Translations under genes and position numbers: made by a program
Origin: CAYOLL01 sp964404765 [NCBI: uncultured Gemmatimonadota bacterium]
GTDB lineage: Bacteria; 4572-55
DNA: 12,810 bases
Direction of reading: 5' to 3'
Assembly: GCA_964404765.1 (NCBI GenBank)
Contig: CAYOLL010000170.1
Span: 1-12,810 of the forward strand
Notes under the pieces: model-generated
Database searches by the model: none
What the model was told of the DNA's origin: nothing
What the model saw: only the letters and a program-made list of their open reading frames with translations
Shown: piece by piece, positions 12,803-12,810 of the stretch
Numbering within the stretch: position 1 is the first letter of the stretch
Layout of the letters: each line of letters opens with the position of its first letter

Positions 12803-12810
12803 CGAATTGA

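Overview
The window looks like chromosomal DNA from an uncultured, probably Gram-negative bacterium. Base composition is roughly balanced by eye. It carries an O-antigen-ligase-type polymerase, a type IV pilus or type II secretion assembly ATPase and an AAA-coupled class III cyclase, and its gaps are full of short palindromic repeats of the kind common in environmental and candidate-phylum genomes. Nothing here fixes the phylum. Every convincing gene lies on the minus strand, so transcription runs right to left.

From the right: an IS200-like HUH transposase gene (12140-12601) has its own sigma70-like promoter. Downstream of it are three minus-facing and then six plus-facing copies of a short hairpin repeat sharing the core CTACAAACGGG. 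Next is a PilB/GspE/MshE-type ATPase (9865-11670) with two tandem MshEN c-di-GMP-type motifs at its N-terminus. A 0.5 kb gap follows, holding a nested palindrome flanked by direct repeats. A bacterial SNF2 helicase comes next; its N-terminus (8940-9353) is in a different frame from the rest (6143-9097), so the gene is frameshifted or the sequence has an indel.

After a 0.36 kb gap built of palindromic repeats comes a compact cluster. It holds a SWIM zinc-finger protein (4937-5782), a membrane O-antigen ligase/polymerase with C-terminal TPRs (2145-4943) that overlaps the SWIM gene, and, 43 bp further on, a zinc-ribbon/class III adenylate cyclase/AAA protein that runs off the left edge (1-2101). 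SNF2 and SWIM proteins are a familiar bacterial pair, presumably acting together on DNA. Their junction with surface-polysaccharide and cyclic-nucleotide genes is unusual and may be only positional.

The most notable theme is short repeats invading or growing at all scales. These include a hairpin array beside a matching transposase, with a core copy inside that gene's ribosome-binding site; an in-frame 168-bp tandem duplication in a loop of the ligase; a repeat-derived peptide between its TPRs; a Lys-rich insertion with an inverted repeat between helicase motifs; and two composite palindromes between genes. No RNA gene or CRISPR array was seen, and I see no clear new multi-gene system.
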